DNA of 64,000 nt from Pedobacter sp. W3I1. Its GTDB lineage: Bacteria > Bacteroidota > Bacteroidia > Sphingobacteriales > Sphingobacteriaceae. Shown here piece by piece: positions 16,776-25,021 of this stretch (positions are counted from its first letter, which is position 1; each line of letters begins with the position of its first letter). Under the pieces are notes generated by a model. That model was not told the DNA's origin, did no database searches, and saw nothing but the letters and a program-made list of their open reading frames with translations. The stretch spans positions 4,774,001 to 4,838,000 of the forward strand of contig NZ_JAUSXN010000001.1 of assembly GCF_030816015.1 (NCBI RefSeq), in the 5' to 3' direction. Both the position numbers and the translations under genes were made by a program.

Positions 16776-17570
16776 TTAATACTCTTCGGCGATAATTTCG
16801 TAAAAATCGCGGATCGGTTGAAATTGTGGATGTAATGAAACTACATCTCCAAAAACCAATAGTGCTGGGGCAGTTATTTTTTTATCTTCAACAATCTCAG
16901 CAATAGTATCTACAATACCGATAGCAATTTTTTCTTCCGGTGTAGATCCATTTTGAATTACCGCTACTGGTAAAAGGTTTTTATTTTCTGCCTGAAATAT
17001 CGCAGCAATTTCTTTTACTTTTTCAATTCCGTTTAAAACAACAATAGTTGCTTTCGTTTTTGCCGCGATGTATAAATCTTCAGAAATTTCGCCCTTCGAG
17101 TTTGTTCCGGTTACTGCCCAAAAACTTTCGCTCAAATCTTTATAAATCATCGGGATCTTTTGTAAACTTGGCGCACCTGTAGCACTCGAAATACCTGGAA
17201 TAATTTCTGTTGGAATGCTGTACGATTCTGCAGCATCTATTTCTTCGTATCCTTTTGCAAAGAAAAACGGATCACCGCTTTTTAAACGTACCACGTGACC
17301 GTAGTTTAAAGCGTAATCAATAATCAGTTTGTTTACTGCATCCTGAGAAAACGACTCATCGTCGCTACGCTTACCCACGTAAACTTTTGGAATACCATCT
17401 GGCGCATGACATAATAAAGCTTCGTTCACATTTGCATCATATAAAACAACATCAGCCGTTTTCAATGCTTTAACACCTTTTAAACTAAATAAATCCGGGT
17501 CACCAGGACCTGCACCTATTAAAGTAATTCTTGGTTCAATGTTCGCTTTTTCTACTTTATTCAAAATCAT
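16776..17570 (-). CDS. Divergent uroporphyrinogen-III C-methyltransferase paralogue
   Basis: A 264-residue tetrapyrrole-methylase-fold protein, clearly paralogous along its whole length to the enzyme encoded at 24119-24895. It keeps GAGPGDPDL (19-27), VGKRS and IIPGISSATG. It has lost several positions that are nearly invariant in the family: GGDPFVFGRG reads SGDPFFFAKG (98-107), VTHRGMS reads MIYKDLS (141-147) and KRSGEHSYPQD reads KRSDDESFSQD. It stands alone, with its own terminator and a promoter nearly identical to that of the cys operon. It may be a methyltransferase with altered substrate, or a non-catalytic partner or regulator of siroheme synthesis. The fold assignment is certain; the activity is not. 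Confidence 0.88.
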   Translation of the reverse strand: MILNKVEKANIEPRITLIGAGPGDPDLFSLKGVKALKTADVVLYDANVNEALLCHAPDGIPKVYVGKRSDDESFSQDAVNKLIIDYALNYGHVVRLKSGDPFFFAKGYEEIDAAESYSIPTEIIPGISSATGAPSLQKIPMIYKDLSESFWAVTGTNSKGEISEDLYIAAKTKATIVVLNGIEKVKEIAAIFQAENKNLLPVAVIQNGSTPEEKIAIGIVDTIAEIVEDKKITAPALLVFGDVVSLHPQFQPIRDFYEIIAEEY

Positions 17571-17609
17571 AACAGATAATTTAAGCTCGTTATACGTTTG
17601 TTAATTATA

Positions 17610-17647
17610 CAAATATATAAAGTCTATGGGAATTGTAGTAATTTATT
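17610..17647 (-). promoter_or_regulatory. Promoter/operator shared with the cys operon
   Basis: Read on the minus strand, a TATATTTG -7 element (17610-17617) is preceded by CTTTATA, the word ATTCCCATAGA and the block AATAAATTAC. Over 37 bp (17611-17647), 33 bases match 27274-27310, the corresponding region of the sulfite reductase promoter, with no gaps. Surrounding sequence is unrelated, so conservation marks a functional promoter plus operator. It lies about 40 bp before the start codon at 17570. Confidence 0.75.
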
Positions 17648-17721
17648 TTAAAATAATTTTATTTGCCTTTTAGCGGGTATTGATTGGAGTATTAATGAGC
17701 CGCTAACTTATGGTAGAATGA

Positions 17722-18388
17722 TATGTTTGGTGGGCCACCAAACATGGGATTGGTTGTCATTCTGAACGCAGTGAAGAATCTTCACCATGAAACATAGAAT
17801 CTACTTCAAAAGATCCTTCGACTCCGCTCAGGATGACCAACTGATTGGAGATTCCGTGTGTACTGTGCCTCCGTGGCCAAAACTTAGCCAAGTCTTAGTG
17901 AGACGTCAAATAAAAGATCCTTCGTTGCACTCAGGATGACAAATTGAATAGATTAATTCCGTGCGCTACTTGCCTCCGTGGCAAAACTTAGCCAAGACGC
18001 TAAGGCCATTTGGGCCTGCTATCCATAGTAAAATGTTATATGTTTGGTGGGCCACCAAACGTGGGATGGTTGTTATTCTGAACGCAGTGAAGAATCTTTA
18101 CCATGAAACATAGGATCTACTTCAAAAGATCCTTCGACTCCGCTCAGGATGACCAACTGATTGGAGATTCCGTGTGTTCTGTGCCTCCGTGGCCAAAACT
18201 TAGCCAAGTCTTAGTGAGACGTCAAATAAAGATCCTTCGTTGCACTCAGGATGACAAATTGAACAAATTAATTCCGTGCGCTCCTTGCCTCCGTGGCTAA
18301 AACTTAACCAAGACGCTAAGGCCAATTGGCCCGCTATTCATAGTAAAATGTTATATGTTTGGTGGGCCACCAAACATGGGATGGTTGA
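17722..18388. repeat. Tandem duplication of a ~316-bp unit, with a palindromic boundary
   Basis: Two nearly identical units start at 17722 and 18039 with TATGTTTGGTGGGCCACCAA, and a third start at 18354 is truncated after about 35 bp, so the period is 317 and 315 bp. The boundary is a perfect palindrome GTTTGGTGG-G-CCACCAAAC. Within each unit are CTCCGCTCAGGATGAC, GTGCCTCCGTGGCCAAAACT and AAGACGCTAAGGCC words. The latter resemble words at 61.06 kb. The ORF at 18103-18300 is not maintained in the first unit, so I treat this as non-coding. Confidence 0.85.
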
Positions 18389-18413
18389 CCAGTAGGTTCG
18401 GTGGCACATAAAA

Positions 18414-18884
18414 TTATTTACAGTCTTTCGGTTCAAAAGTAAATTTCCCTGCTTCAAAATTAATGGGTTTACCTTTAACAAAATAAGATTTACCCAAAGT
18501 GGTTTCAATTTGCCCTACTCCCATAATGAGTTTACCATCTTTCTTTAAAAAGGCCAATGGATTGGTGTAAACGCTTACAGTATCTTCACCAGTTTTAAAG
18601 CGGTAATCGACTAATAAAGTATCGCCATTAAATTTTCCGTCTATAGTGCCATTGTTATGGGGTTTCTCTCCATAGTTGATCAATAACGAACCTGTAACTT
18701 TACCTGAGGCCAGTATTTTCACATTCATGGCAGCACTGTCTTTCTCAAAAGCTGCAGCATAACAGTTCTCCTTAACTAAAGAATCGGTTTTAGTTTTAGT
18801 GCCGGTGACTGTTTTATTATTTTGGGTACAGGCGTAAGCAAAAGGAATTGCTGCCAAAGCGAGGTAAAGAATATTTCTTTTCAT
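18414..18884 (-). CDS. Small lipoprotein of unknown function
   Basis: A 156-residue protein starting at ATG 18884 (MKRNILYLALAAIPFAYACT), with a clear lipobox (FAYAC) and so predicted to be lipid-anchored at the cell envelope. An upstream in-frame ATG at 18920 would put a polar tail before the signal peptide, so I reject it. The mature part has beta-rich repeats such as GKVTGSLLINYGEKPHNNG, TIDGKFNGDTLLVDYRF and KPINFEAGKFTFEPKDC, which suggests a small beta-barrel or sandwich. I do not recognise the family. It stands alone between the tandem repeat array and the bestrophin remnant. Confidence 0.8.
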   Translation of the reverse strand: MKRNILYLALAAIPFAYACTQNNKTVTGTKTKTDSLVKENCYAAAFEKDSAAMNVKILASGKVTGSLLINYGEKPHNNGTIDGKFNGDTLLVDYRFKTGEDTVSVYTNPLAFLKKDGKLIMGVGQIETTLGKSYFVKGKPINFEAGKFTFEPKDCK

Positions 18885-18958
18885 GATAATCGGTTTTATC
18901 GTTTTATAATCAATATACAAATACGATGACTATTTCCTATTATTTCCATAATGGATAT

Positions 18959-19180
18959 TTACATCAGTATACTATTTTCACGTGTTAGTACAGGAAGCAG
19001 GTCAGGTTCATCAAGCATATCTCTCATGTCGATTTCAATGGTCCGCGAGATATTGGTAATTGGTACATCATTGGCACTTCCTTCGAAAGGATTTGTAGAG
19101 CTTTGCCAACAACATCTAAAGAGTTAAACACCCGGTTAAGTAAAATAGCAAACGGAATGTTTAACCAAATGAATAACCCT
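18959..19180 (-). pseudogene. Remnant of a bestrophin-family (UPF0187) membrane protein gene
   Basis: The minus strand encodes WLNIPFAILLNRVFNSLDVV followed by GKALQ, then after a 1-bp frameshift NPFEGSANDVPITNISRTIE followed by IDMRDMLDEPDLLPVLTREN, ending at a stop at 18959. NPF-G-x-NDVPIT-IsRTIEIdlr-mL is the C-terminal signature of bacterial bestrophin-like (UPF0187) channels. The frame is closed by a stop at 19180-19182, and no N-terminal two-thirds is visible upstream. This is therefore a decayed gene tail. Remaining bases up to 19490 hold no gene; they contain repeated TTGGTCATTGA and TCCATTTT words. Confidence 0.7.
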
Positions 19181-19490
19181 CAATCAAATCATTAATGAAA
19201 AACGGGGCTATCCTATCTGGCGCCCCGCTGAAATTGCTTTCCCTTTAGATTAAAAACCTAAAGTCTTCATTATTATATTTGGTTGTGGTTCTCTACTGTA
19301 AGATTTTCAGGATTGTATGATTTCAGGATCAATAAGCTGAAATAAAGATCTTATCGTTTCACAATTTTCATCATCCATTTTCCACCATTAAGGAATTAAG
19401 AAGATTAAGATTTATCTATATTCCTTGAAGCTTTCGCTATTGGTCATTGAAAATTGGTCATTGATCAATTTCCATCCTCCATTATCCATT

Positions 19491-20741
19491 TTATTCTACT
19501 GCTGCCCTGAACATTAAAGCACCAACAGTTAAGTTTGTACGCGTATCGACCAAAATTGCAGAACCATTTGCCCGGTTATCATCGTATAAATCGAAAGCCA
19601 AAGCATCAGCAGTTTTAATAATCACACGGCCAATATCATTTAATTTAAATTCGTGAGCAGCATGCTTTTCAAGTGTATTAATATCAACCTTATGCAGAAT
19701 TTCACTGATTTTACAACGGGTAATTTTACTGTTGTGCTGAATATTGTACATGATAGAGGTATCTAATGCACGGCTATCCATCCAGCAAAGATCTGCTTCA
19801 ATCAGCTTCGATTCTTGTGGCAATGCCGAAGCATTTACAATAGTATCGCCACGGCTAATATCTACATCATCTTTTAAGTGGATAATAACCGACTGGCCAG
19901 CATGAGCTGCATCAGGTGTTTGATCAAAAAATTCGATCTTCTCAACTGTAGAACTCGCACCACTGGGCAATACCGTAACTTTATCATTTAGGTTAAAAGT
20001 TCCGCTCAACACCCGGCCTGCATAACCGCGGTAATCGTGCAATTCTTCTGTTTGCGGACGGATAACCCACTGCACTGGCATACGGGCCAATTGCGATTTA
20101 TCCAGGTTATCGGTATCAACTTTCTCTAAGAAATGCAGCAAACTCTCTCCTTCGTACCAATCCATGTTACCCGAATTTTGTACAATGTTATCGCCTTTTA
20201 AGGCACTAACCGGAATATAGGTTACATCCGCCAGCTTTAATTGCTGAGCCAAAACTTTGTACTTTTCAATAATTGCACTATAAACGGTTTCACTATAATC
20301 AACCATATCCATTTTGTTGATACAAACGACTACATGTTTAATACCCAATAAGGAAACGATATAGGAGTGACGGATGGTCTGTTCTACCACGCCATTACGG
20401 GCATCGATTAAGATAATGGCCAGGTTGGCTGTTGAAGCGCCTGTAACCATATTTCTGGTATATTGAATATGACCAGGGGTATCGGCAATAATAAACTTGC
20501 GTTTTTCCGTCTGAAAGTATTTATAGGCTACATCGATGGTAATGCCTTGCTCGCGCTCTGCCCTTAAACCATCAGTTAAAATAGCTAAATCAATTGATCC
20601 GTCATCATTTTTGCGGTTAGAGCTTTGTAAAGCTTCTAATTGATCGGCTAAAATTGAATCTGTATCATATAACAAACGGCCGATTAAGGTACTTTTACCA
20701 TCATCTACACTGCCTGCTGTGAAAAATTTTAATATGTTCAT
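19491..20741 (-). CDS. cysN: Sulfate adenylyltransferase GTPase subunit
   Basis: A 416-residue EF-Tu-like GTPase: P-loop AGSVDDGKST (9-18), DTPGH, NKMD, then the two beta-barrel domains. With CysD it forms ATP sulfurylase, making APS from sulfate and ATP; GTP hydrolysis drives the reaction. The length shows that there is no fused APS-kinase (CysC) domain, which agrees with the iron-sulfur APS reductase encoded upstream. It is the last gene of the sulfur operon, separated from cysD by about 150 bp that contain a long inverted repeat. Confidence 0.97.
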   Translation of the reverse strand: MNILKFFTAGSVDDGKSTLIGRLLYDTDSILADQLEALQSSNRKNDDGSIDLAILTDGLRAEREQGITIDVAYKYFQTEKRKFIIADTPGHIQYTRNMVTGASTANLAIILIDARNGVVEQTIRHSYIVSLLGIKHVVVCINKMDMVDYSETVYSAIIEKYKVLAQQLKLADVTYIPVSALKGDNIVQNSGNMDWYEGESLLHFLEKVDTDNLDKSQLARMPVQWVIRPQTEELHDYRGYAGRVLSGTFNLNDKVTVLPSGASSTVEKIEFFDQTPDAAHAGQSVIIHLKDDVDISRGDTIVNASALPQESKLIEADLCWMDSRALDTSIMYNIQHNSKITRCKISEILHKVDINTLEKHAAHEFKLNDIGRVIIKTADALAFDLYDDNRANGSAILVDTRTNLTVGALMFRAAVE

Positions 20742-20764
20742 GTTTGTTTATAGTATTAAGATAA

Positions 20765-20875
20765 AAGTATCAAGTATCAAGACCTAAATGCGATCTAAAA
20801 ACGCTTATACTAATTAATTGCATCAATGTACAGTATCTGTATTAAAGTTCATTATCAACTTGATACCTGATACTT
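20765..20875. repeat. Long inverted repeat of GTATCAAG words between cysD and cysN
   Basis: AAGTATCAAGTATCAAG (20765-20781) pairs with CTTGATACCTGATACTT (20859-20875), 16 of 17 positions, around a 77-nt loop. Another ACTTGATACT follows at about 20880. There is no T-tract. The word also appears at 3010-3075 in a different operon. It may act as an RNA stability element inside the cys transcript. Confidence 0.65.
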
Positions 20876-20890
20876 ACGACTTGATACTCC

Positions 20891-21796
20891 TTAAAAATAC
20901 CCTCCCTTTTTTCTGTCTTCCATTGCGGCTTCAGAAACTTTATCATCCATACGGGCACCACGCTCTGAAATTTTAGAAGCGCTGATTTCTGAAATAATAT
21001 CATCAATCAAAGTCGCATCCGATTCTACCGCAGCAGTACAAGACATATCACCTACTGTACGGAAACGAACCTGTTTGCGCTCTACAATATCCTCACTATC
21101 CATATTTAAAAATGGCGAAGCGGCCATCAGCTGTCCATTCCTGGTGATACAATCGCGTTCGTGTGAGAAATAAATACTTGGAAGATCTATTTTCTCTCTG
21201 CGGATATAATTCCAAACATCAAGTTCCGTCCAGTTACTGATTGGAAAAACGCGAATATTTTCTCCTTTGTGAATTTTGCCGTTGTAAATATTCCAAAGCT
21301 CAGGACGCTGGCGTTTTGGGTCCCATTGACCAAATTCATCACGAACAGAGAAAATACGTTCCTTTGCCCTTGCTTTTTCTTCATCCCTGCGCGCACCGCC
21401 AATGCAGGCATCAAACTGGTATTTTGCAATGGTATCGAGCAAAGTTACCGTTTGCAAAGCATTTCTACTGGCATTTTTACCGGTTTGCTCTACAACTTTA
21501 CCCTGATCTATTGATTCCTGCACAGAACCGATAATTAATTTTTCGCCTATTCTTTCTACCATCTGATCGCGGTAGGTAATGGTTTCCTCAAAATTATGGC
21601 CTGTATCAATATGTACTAAAGGAAAAGGAAATTTTCCCGGACGGAAAGCTTTTTCTGCTAAACGAACTAAAGTAATTGAATCTTTTCCACCCGAAAATAA
21701 TAAGGCTGGTTTTTCAAACTGACCTGCTACTTCACGTAAAATGTGAATGGCCTCGGCCTCTAGTTCATCTAAATAATCAAAATTATATGTACTCAT
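20891..21796 (-). CDS. cysD: Sulfate adenylyltransferase catalytic subunit
   Basis: A 301-residue PP-loop ATP pyrophosphatase-type enzyme with the SGGKDS loop (35-40), the conserved VHIDTGHNFEETI block, GGARRDEEKARAKER and the C-terminal RFRTVGDMSCT motif. It adenylylates sulfate to APS together with CysN. The upstream gene is the APS reductase at 21923, and the spacer contains word repeats (AAGGTTTGAAAGTTGG, AAACCTTCCACC). Length and order are normal for the family. Confidence 0.97.
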   Translation of the reverse strand: MSTYNFDYLDELEAEAIHILREVAGQFEKPALLFSGGKDSITLVRLAEKAFRPGKFPFPLVHIDTGHNFEETITYRDQMVERIGEKLIIGSVQESIDQGKVVEQTGKNASRNALQTVTLLDTIAKYQFDACIGGARRDEEKARAKERIFSVRDEFGQWDPKRQRPELWNIYNGKIHKGENIRVFPISNWTELDVWNYIRREKIDLPSIYFSHERDCITRNGQLMAASPFLNMDSEDIVERKQVRFRTVGDMSCTAAVESDATLIDDIISEISASKISERGARMDDKVSEAAMEDRKKGGYF

Positions 21797-21922
21797 TGCA
21801 AAATGTTGTCTTTGTTGTTGTTGTTTGTTAAAAATGTTGGAAGGTTTGAAAGTTGGAATATTCTAACGTTTCGTTGAGTAAGGAGTATAAACCTTCCACC
21901 TTTTAGCCCTCCGCCTTATACC

Positions 21923-22621
21923 TTAAGTAGCGTGCAAACCGCATTCTTTTTTACTCTGGTCTTCCCACCACCATCTTCCGGCTCTAAAATCTTCGCCTGG
22001 CTGTACGGCTCTTGTACATGGGGCGCAACCGATACTTGGGAAACCTTTATCGTGCAGGGTATTGTAAACAATATTATTTTCTTTAATGTATGCTTTCACA
22101 TCATCTAAAGTCCAATCGAAAATAGGGTGAAATTTAATCAATTGGTTTCCTTCATCCCATTCTAAATCGTGCATATCTTCACGGTTCGCACTTTGATCGG
22201 CCCTGATACCTGTTACCCAGATTTCATTACCTTTTAATGCTCTTTTTAAAGGTTCTATTTTACGGATGTAACAGCACTCTTTCCTATTCTCTACCGATTC
22301 ATAAAAGCTGCTCGGGCCTTTTGTATTAACCATATCCTGCAAAAGTTCGTTCTGCGGATAATAGGCATGAATGGGTTTGTTATAAATTTCTAGTGTACGA
22401 TTCCAAACGTAATAGGTTTCTGGAAACAAACGTCCGGTTTCTAAAGTGAAAACCTTGATCGGAATATTATTGGCAAAAATTAAATGGGTAATCGCCTGGT
22501 CTTCCCAACCAAAACTGGTCGAAAATATAATGCGGCCGGCATATTTATCTGCCAAAAATTTCAGTTTATCAATTGTACTTAAACCTGCCAGCGCTACTTT
22601 TATCTCCTCTAGGTTCTCCAT
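21923..22621 (-). CDS. cysH: APS reductase (thioredoxin-dependent, [4Fe-4S] type)
   Basis: A 232-residue enzyme that reduces activated sulfate to sulfite. The PP-loop variant is STSFGWEDQ (34-42). Two cysteine pairs, CC at 116-117 (RKECCYIRKIEPL) and CxxC at 199-202 (GCAPC), are the ligands of the 4Fe-4S cluster that marks APS reductases, whereas PAPS reductases lack them. The catalytic cysteine is in the C-terminal ECGLH (C227). I start at ATG 22621; the codon before it is GTG at 22624, which overlaps the upstream stop. The lack of CysC in the operon agrees with direct APS reduction. Confidence 0.95.
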   Translation of the reverse strand: MENLEEIKVALAGLSTIDKLKFLADKYAGRIIFSTSFGWEDQAITHLIFANNIPIKVFTLETGRLFPETYYVWNRTLEIYNKPIHAYYPQNELLQDMVNTKGPSSFYESVENRKECCYIRKIEPLKRALKGNEIWVTGIRADQSANREDMHDLEWDEGNQLIKFHPIFDWTLDDVKAYIKENNIVYNTLHDKGFPSIGCAPCTRAVQPGEDFRAGRWWWEDQSKKECGLHAT

Positions 22622-22623
22622 CA

Positions 22624-24135
22624 CTATATTAATTTTAAAATAAACATAATTACACTGCGCAAACTTACAATCATCACAATAATCCCTACGGCAACCATAA
22701 TGGTTTTTGCAGAAATTCTGTTCGATACTTTTGCGGCGATTGGTGATGCGATTGCACTTCCAATAATCAAGCCTAAAACAGCTTCCCAGTGTTTGCCACC
22801 TAACATGGTAAAAAAGGTAAGCGAACTTAGGGTAGCAATAAAAAACCGACTGATTTTTACCGTACCCAAAGAAAATAAGGGGTGCCTACCTCCTGCAATT
22901 AAACTCGATAATACGATTGAACCCCAGCCACCACCAAATGCTGCGTCGATAAAACCGCCCACAAAGCCTAGTAAGCCGATTTTCTTAATTTTATCTTGTG
23001 CTTTTTTTCTTCTGATATTGAAGGCTTTCATTAAGATGATTGCCCCTAAAATCAAGGTATAAACAGCAACAACTGGCTTAACGTAAGCACTGTAATGCTC
23101 TAATGACGACAGAATATAAGCACCTAAAACTGCCCCGATTATTGCAGGAAGAATTAATATCTTAAATAACTTCCAGTTTACGTTGCCCATACGGTAATGC
23201 ATCCACCCCGCAATTCCGTTGCTCATTACCTCAGAAATGTGAATAGCCATACTGGCTGATGCTGGCGGTAACCCCATGGCTAACGAGAATGATGCAGTAG
23301 TAACACCATATGACATTCCAATTGCGCCATCAATTAATGCAAACAGAAATCCGGCACCTAAAAACCAATAGAACAACGGATCTATATTGATCAGGAAAGT
23401 CTGAAATTCTGGTTCGGTATTCCACAAAGAAAACCCTATAGCACCAATTAGTAAAACCGATGCCACCCAAATTAACCATTTAATATTTCGCTCAGCAAAA
23501 CTTTTTTTAGGGTTAATTAAACTTTGGGTAACCTTATTGAGTTTTTTAACCTTTGCCGAAAAATCGCCATTTAAAGTTTGACGCAAAGCACTCATGTTCT
23601 GTAGCGTTTCATCAAGCTCGGCAGGCAAACCTTCATTTAAAATCTGCTTTAAACGTTTGGCTATAGTTGGCGATTTCCCATTGGTAGAAATGGCAATCTT
23701 TAAATCGCCTTTTTGAACAATCGATCCCAAATAGAAATCGCACAGTTCTGGCTTATCAGCCACATTGATCAACAAGCCACGCTCGTGCGTAACCTTTCTG
23801 ATCTCTTCATTTAAAATATTGTTATTGGTTGCTGCAAAAACGATATCAATATCGTTCAGATCCTCTACATCAAAACTTTTCTGCTTAATTTTTATCAGCG
23901 GATAATTTGCAATAAGTGTATAAACTTCTGGCGATACGAGCTCTGCAACAATCGTAATAGTAGCACTATGGCTATTATTTACAATCGCAGTTAATTTCTC
24001 GAGTCCAATATTTCCTGCACCAATTAATAATGTACGCAGCTTGTTCAGCTTTACAAAAACTGGAAAGAGCTGGTTACCTTTTTCTTCTTCAGAAAAAGAC
24101 GCTTCACTATTAGGTTGGTTAGGCAATACTTGCAT
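22624..24135 (-). CDS. Fusion of siroheme synthase N-terminal module and TSUP (TauE/SafE) transporter
   Basis: A 503-residue two-part protein. Residues 20 to about 190 match the precorrin-2 dehydrogenase/ferrochelatase half of siroheme synthase: LFPVFVKL, the Rossmann loop GAGNIG (39-44), IVFAATNN, NVADKPELCDFYLGSIVQKG and ISTNGKSPTIAKRLK. From about residue 213 there are about eight membrane helices of the TSUP anion-transporter family, with GAIGMSYG and the second-half repeat FGGGWGSIV. The methyltransferase half of siroheme synthase is the separate upstream gene, which overlaps this one by 17 bp. Inferred role: siroheme synthesis coupled to sulfate import or sulfite export. No other sulfate transporter lies in the operon. 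Confidence 0.92.
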   Translation of the reverse strand: MQVLPNQPNSEASFSEEEKGNQLFPVFVKLNKLRTLLIGAGNIGLEKLTAIVNNSHSATITIVAELVSPEVYTLIANYPLIKIKQKSFDVEDLNDIDIVFAATNNNILNEEIRKVTHERGLLINVADKPELCDFYLGSIVQKGDLKIAISTNGKSPTIAKRLKQILNEGLPAELDETLQNMSALRQTLNGDFSAKVKKLNKVTQSLINPKKSFAERNIKWLIWVASVLLIGAIGFSLWNTEPEFQTFLINIDPLFYWFLGAGFLFALIDGAIGMSYGVTTASFSLAMGLPPASASMAIHISEVMSNGIAGWMHYRMGNVNWKLFKILILPAIIGAVLGAYILSSLEHYSAYVKPVVAVYTLILGAIILMKAFNIRRKKAQDKIKKIGLLGFVGGFIDAAFGGGWGSIVLSSLIAGGRHPLFSLGTVKISRFFIATLSSLTFFTMLGGKHWEAVLGLIIGSAIASPIAAKVSNRISAKTIMVAVGIIVMIVSLRSVIMFILKLI

Positions 24136-24895
24136 ATTGTTTAATTAATTTCTTAAATGATGGATGTAATGATACAACTTCTCCAAAAATTAATAAAGCA
24201 GGTGCTTTAATATTTTCTTGTTGCACTAAACCTTCTATTGTTTCAACCACACCTACTACTAATCTTTCATCTTCTGCCGATCCGTTCTGAACTACTGCAG
24301 TTGGTAAATGGTGTTTGCCGGCGGCTTTAAAAATCTCCACAATTTTTGGTAATTTTTTAAGCCCCATCAGTACCACTACAGTCGCATTAGAATGTGCGGC
24401 CTGGTAAATATCTGCCGAAACTTCTCCAGAAGTGGTTGTTCCGGTAATTACCCAAAAGCTTTCGCTCATGCCACGGTGTGTAACGGGAATCTGCTGCAAG
24501 CCTGGTACGCCGATAGAACTCGAAATACCCGGGATTACAATTACCGGAATACTATACGATGCGGCATAATCCAGCTCTTCGTAACCTCTTCCAAAAACAA
24601 ACGGATCGCCACCTTTTAAACGCACTACATGACCGTAGTTTAAGGCATAATCAATCATTAATTTATTGATGGTATCCTGAGGATATGAATGTTCACCTGA
24701 ACGTTTTCCTACATAAACTTTAATGGCTTCTGCCGGAGCATGCTCCAATAAAGCTTCGTTGGTTAAGGCATCATATAAAACCACATTAGCGGTTTGCAAT
24801 GCTTTTACACCTTTTAGTGTCAATAAATCAGGATCTCCAGGACCAGCGCCTAAAAGGGTTATTCTTGATTCTATATTTAATTTCTGATCGCTCAT
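24119..24895 (-). CDS. cobA: Uroporphyrinogen-III C-methyltransferase
   Basis: A 258-residue SAM-dependent enzyme that methylates uroporphyrinogen III to precorrin-2 for siroheme. It has all the family motifs: LLGAGPGDPDLLTLKG (14-29), YVGKRSGEHSYPQD (61-74), VRLKGGDPFVFGRGYEE (91-107), IIPGISS and VTHRGMS (138-144). Its 3' end overlaps the downstream fusion gene by 17 bp, which indicates translational coupling. Siroheme is the cofactor of the sulfite reductase encoded upstream. The second, divergent copy is at 16776-17570. Confidence 0.95.
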   Translation of the reverse strand: MSDQKLNIESRITLLGAGPGDPDLLTLKGVKALQTANVVLYDALTNEALLEHAPAEAIKVYVGKRSGEHSYPQDTINKLMIDYALNYGHVVRLKGGDPFVFGRGYEELDYAASYSIPVIVIPGISSSIGVPGLQQIPVTHRGMSESFWVITGTTTSGEVSADIYQAAHSNATVVVLMGLKKLPKIVEIFKAAGKHHLPTAVVQNGSAEDERLVVGVVETIEGLVQQENIKAPALLIFGEVVSLHPSFKKLIKQYASIA

Positions 24896-24904
24896 CTTTA
24901 TATT

Positions 24905-25010
24905 TTAATTTGGAATGATTGAATTTTGAATGAGTGAATGTTTTACTAGCGAGTTTATCAGCATTCACTAATTCTATCATTCTTTTTTATCACTCAATCA
25001 TTCTCTAATT
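24905..25010. repeat. Nested inverted repeats of GAATGATTGA words
   Basis: The 126-bp spacer between sulfite reductase and the methyltransferase has GAATGATTGA (24913-24922) pairing with TCAATCATTC (24994-25003), and inside it AGTGAATG (24933-24940) pairing with CATTCACT (24962-24969). It is a long AU-rich hairpin without a T-tract, like the one between cysD and cysN. Confidence 0.6.
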
Positions 25011-25021
25011 CTATCCTTCAA

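Noticed and set aside
21187..21534. ORFs overlapping cysD on both strands
   Set aside because: They are shadows of the well-supported cysD reading frame.
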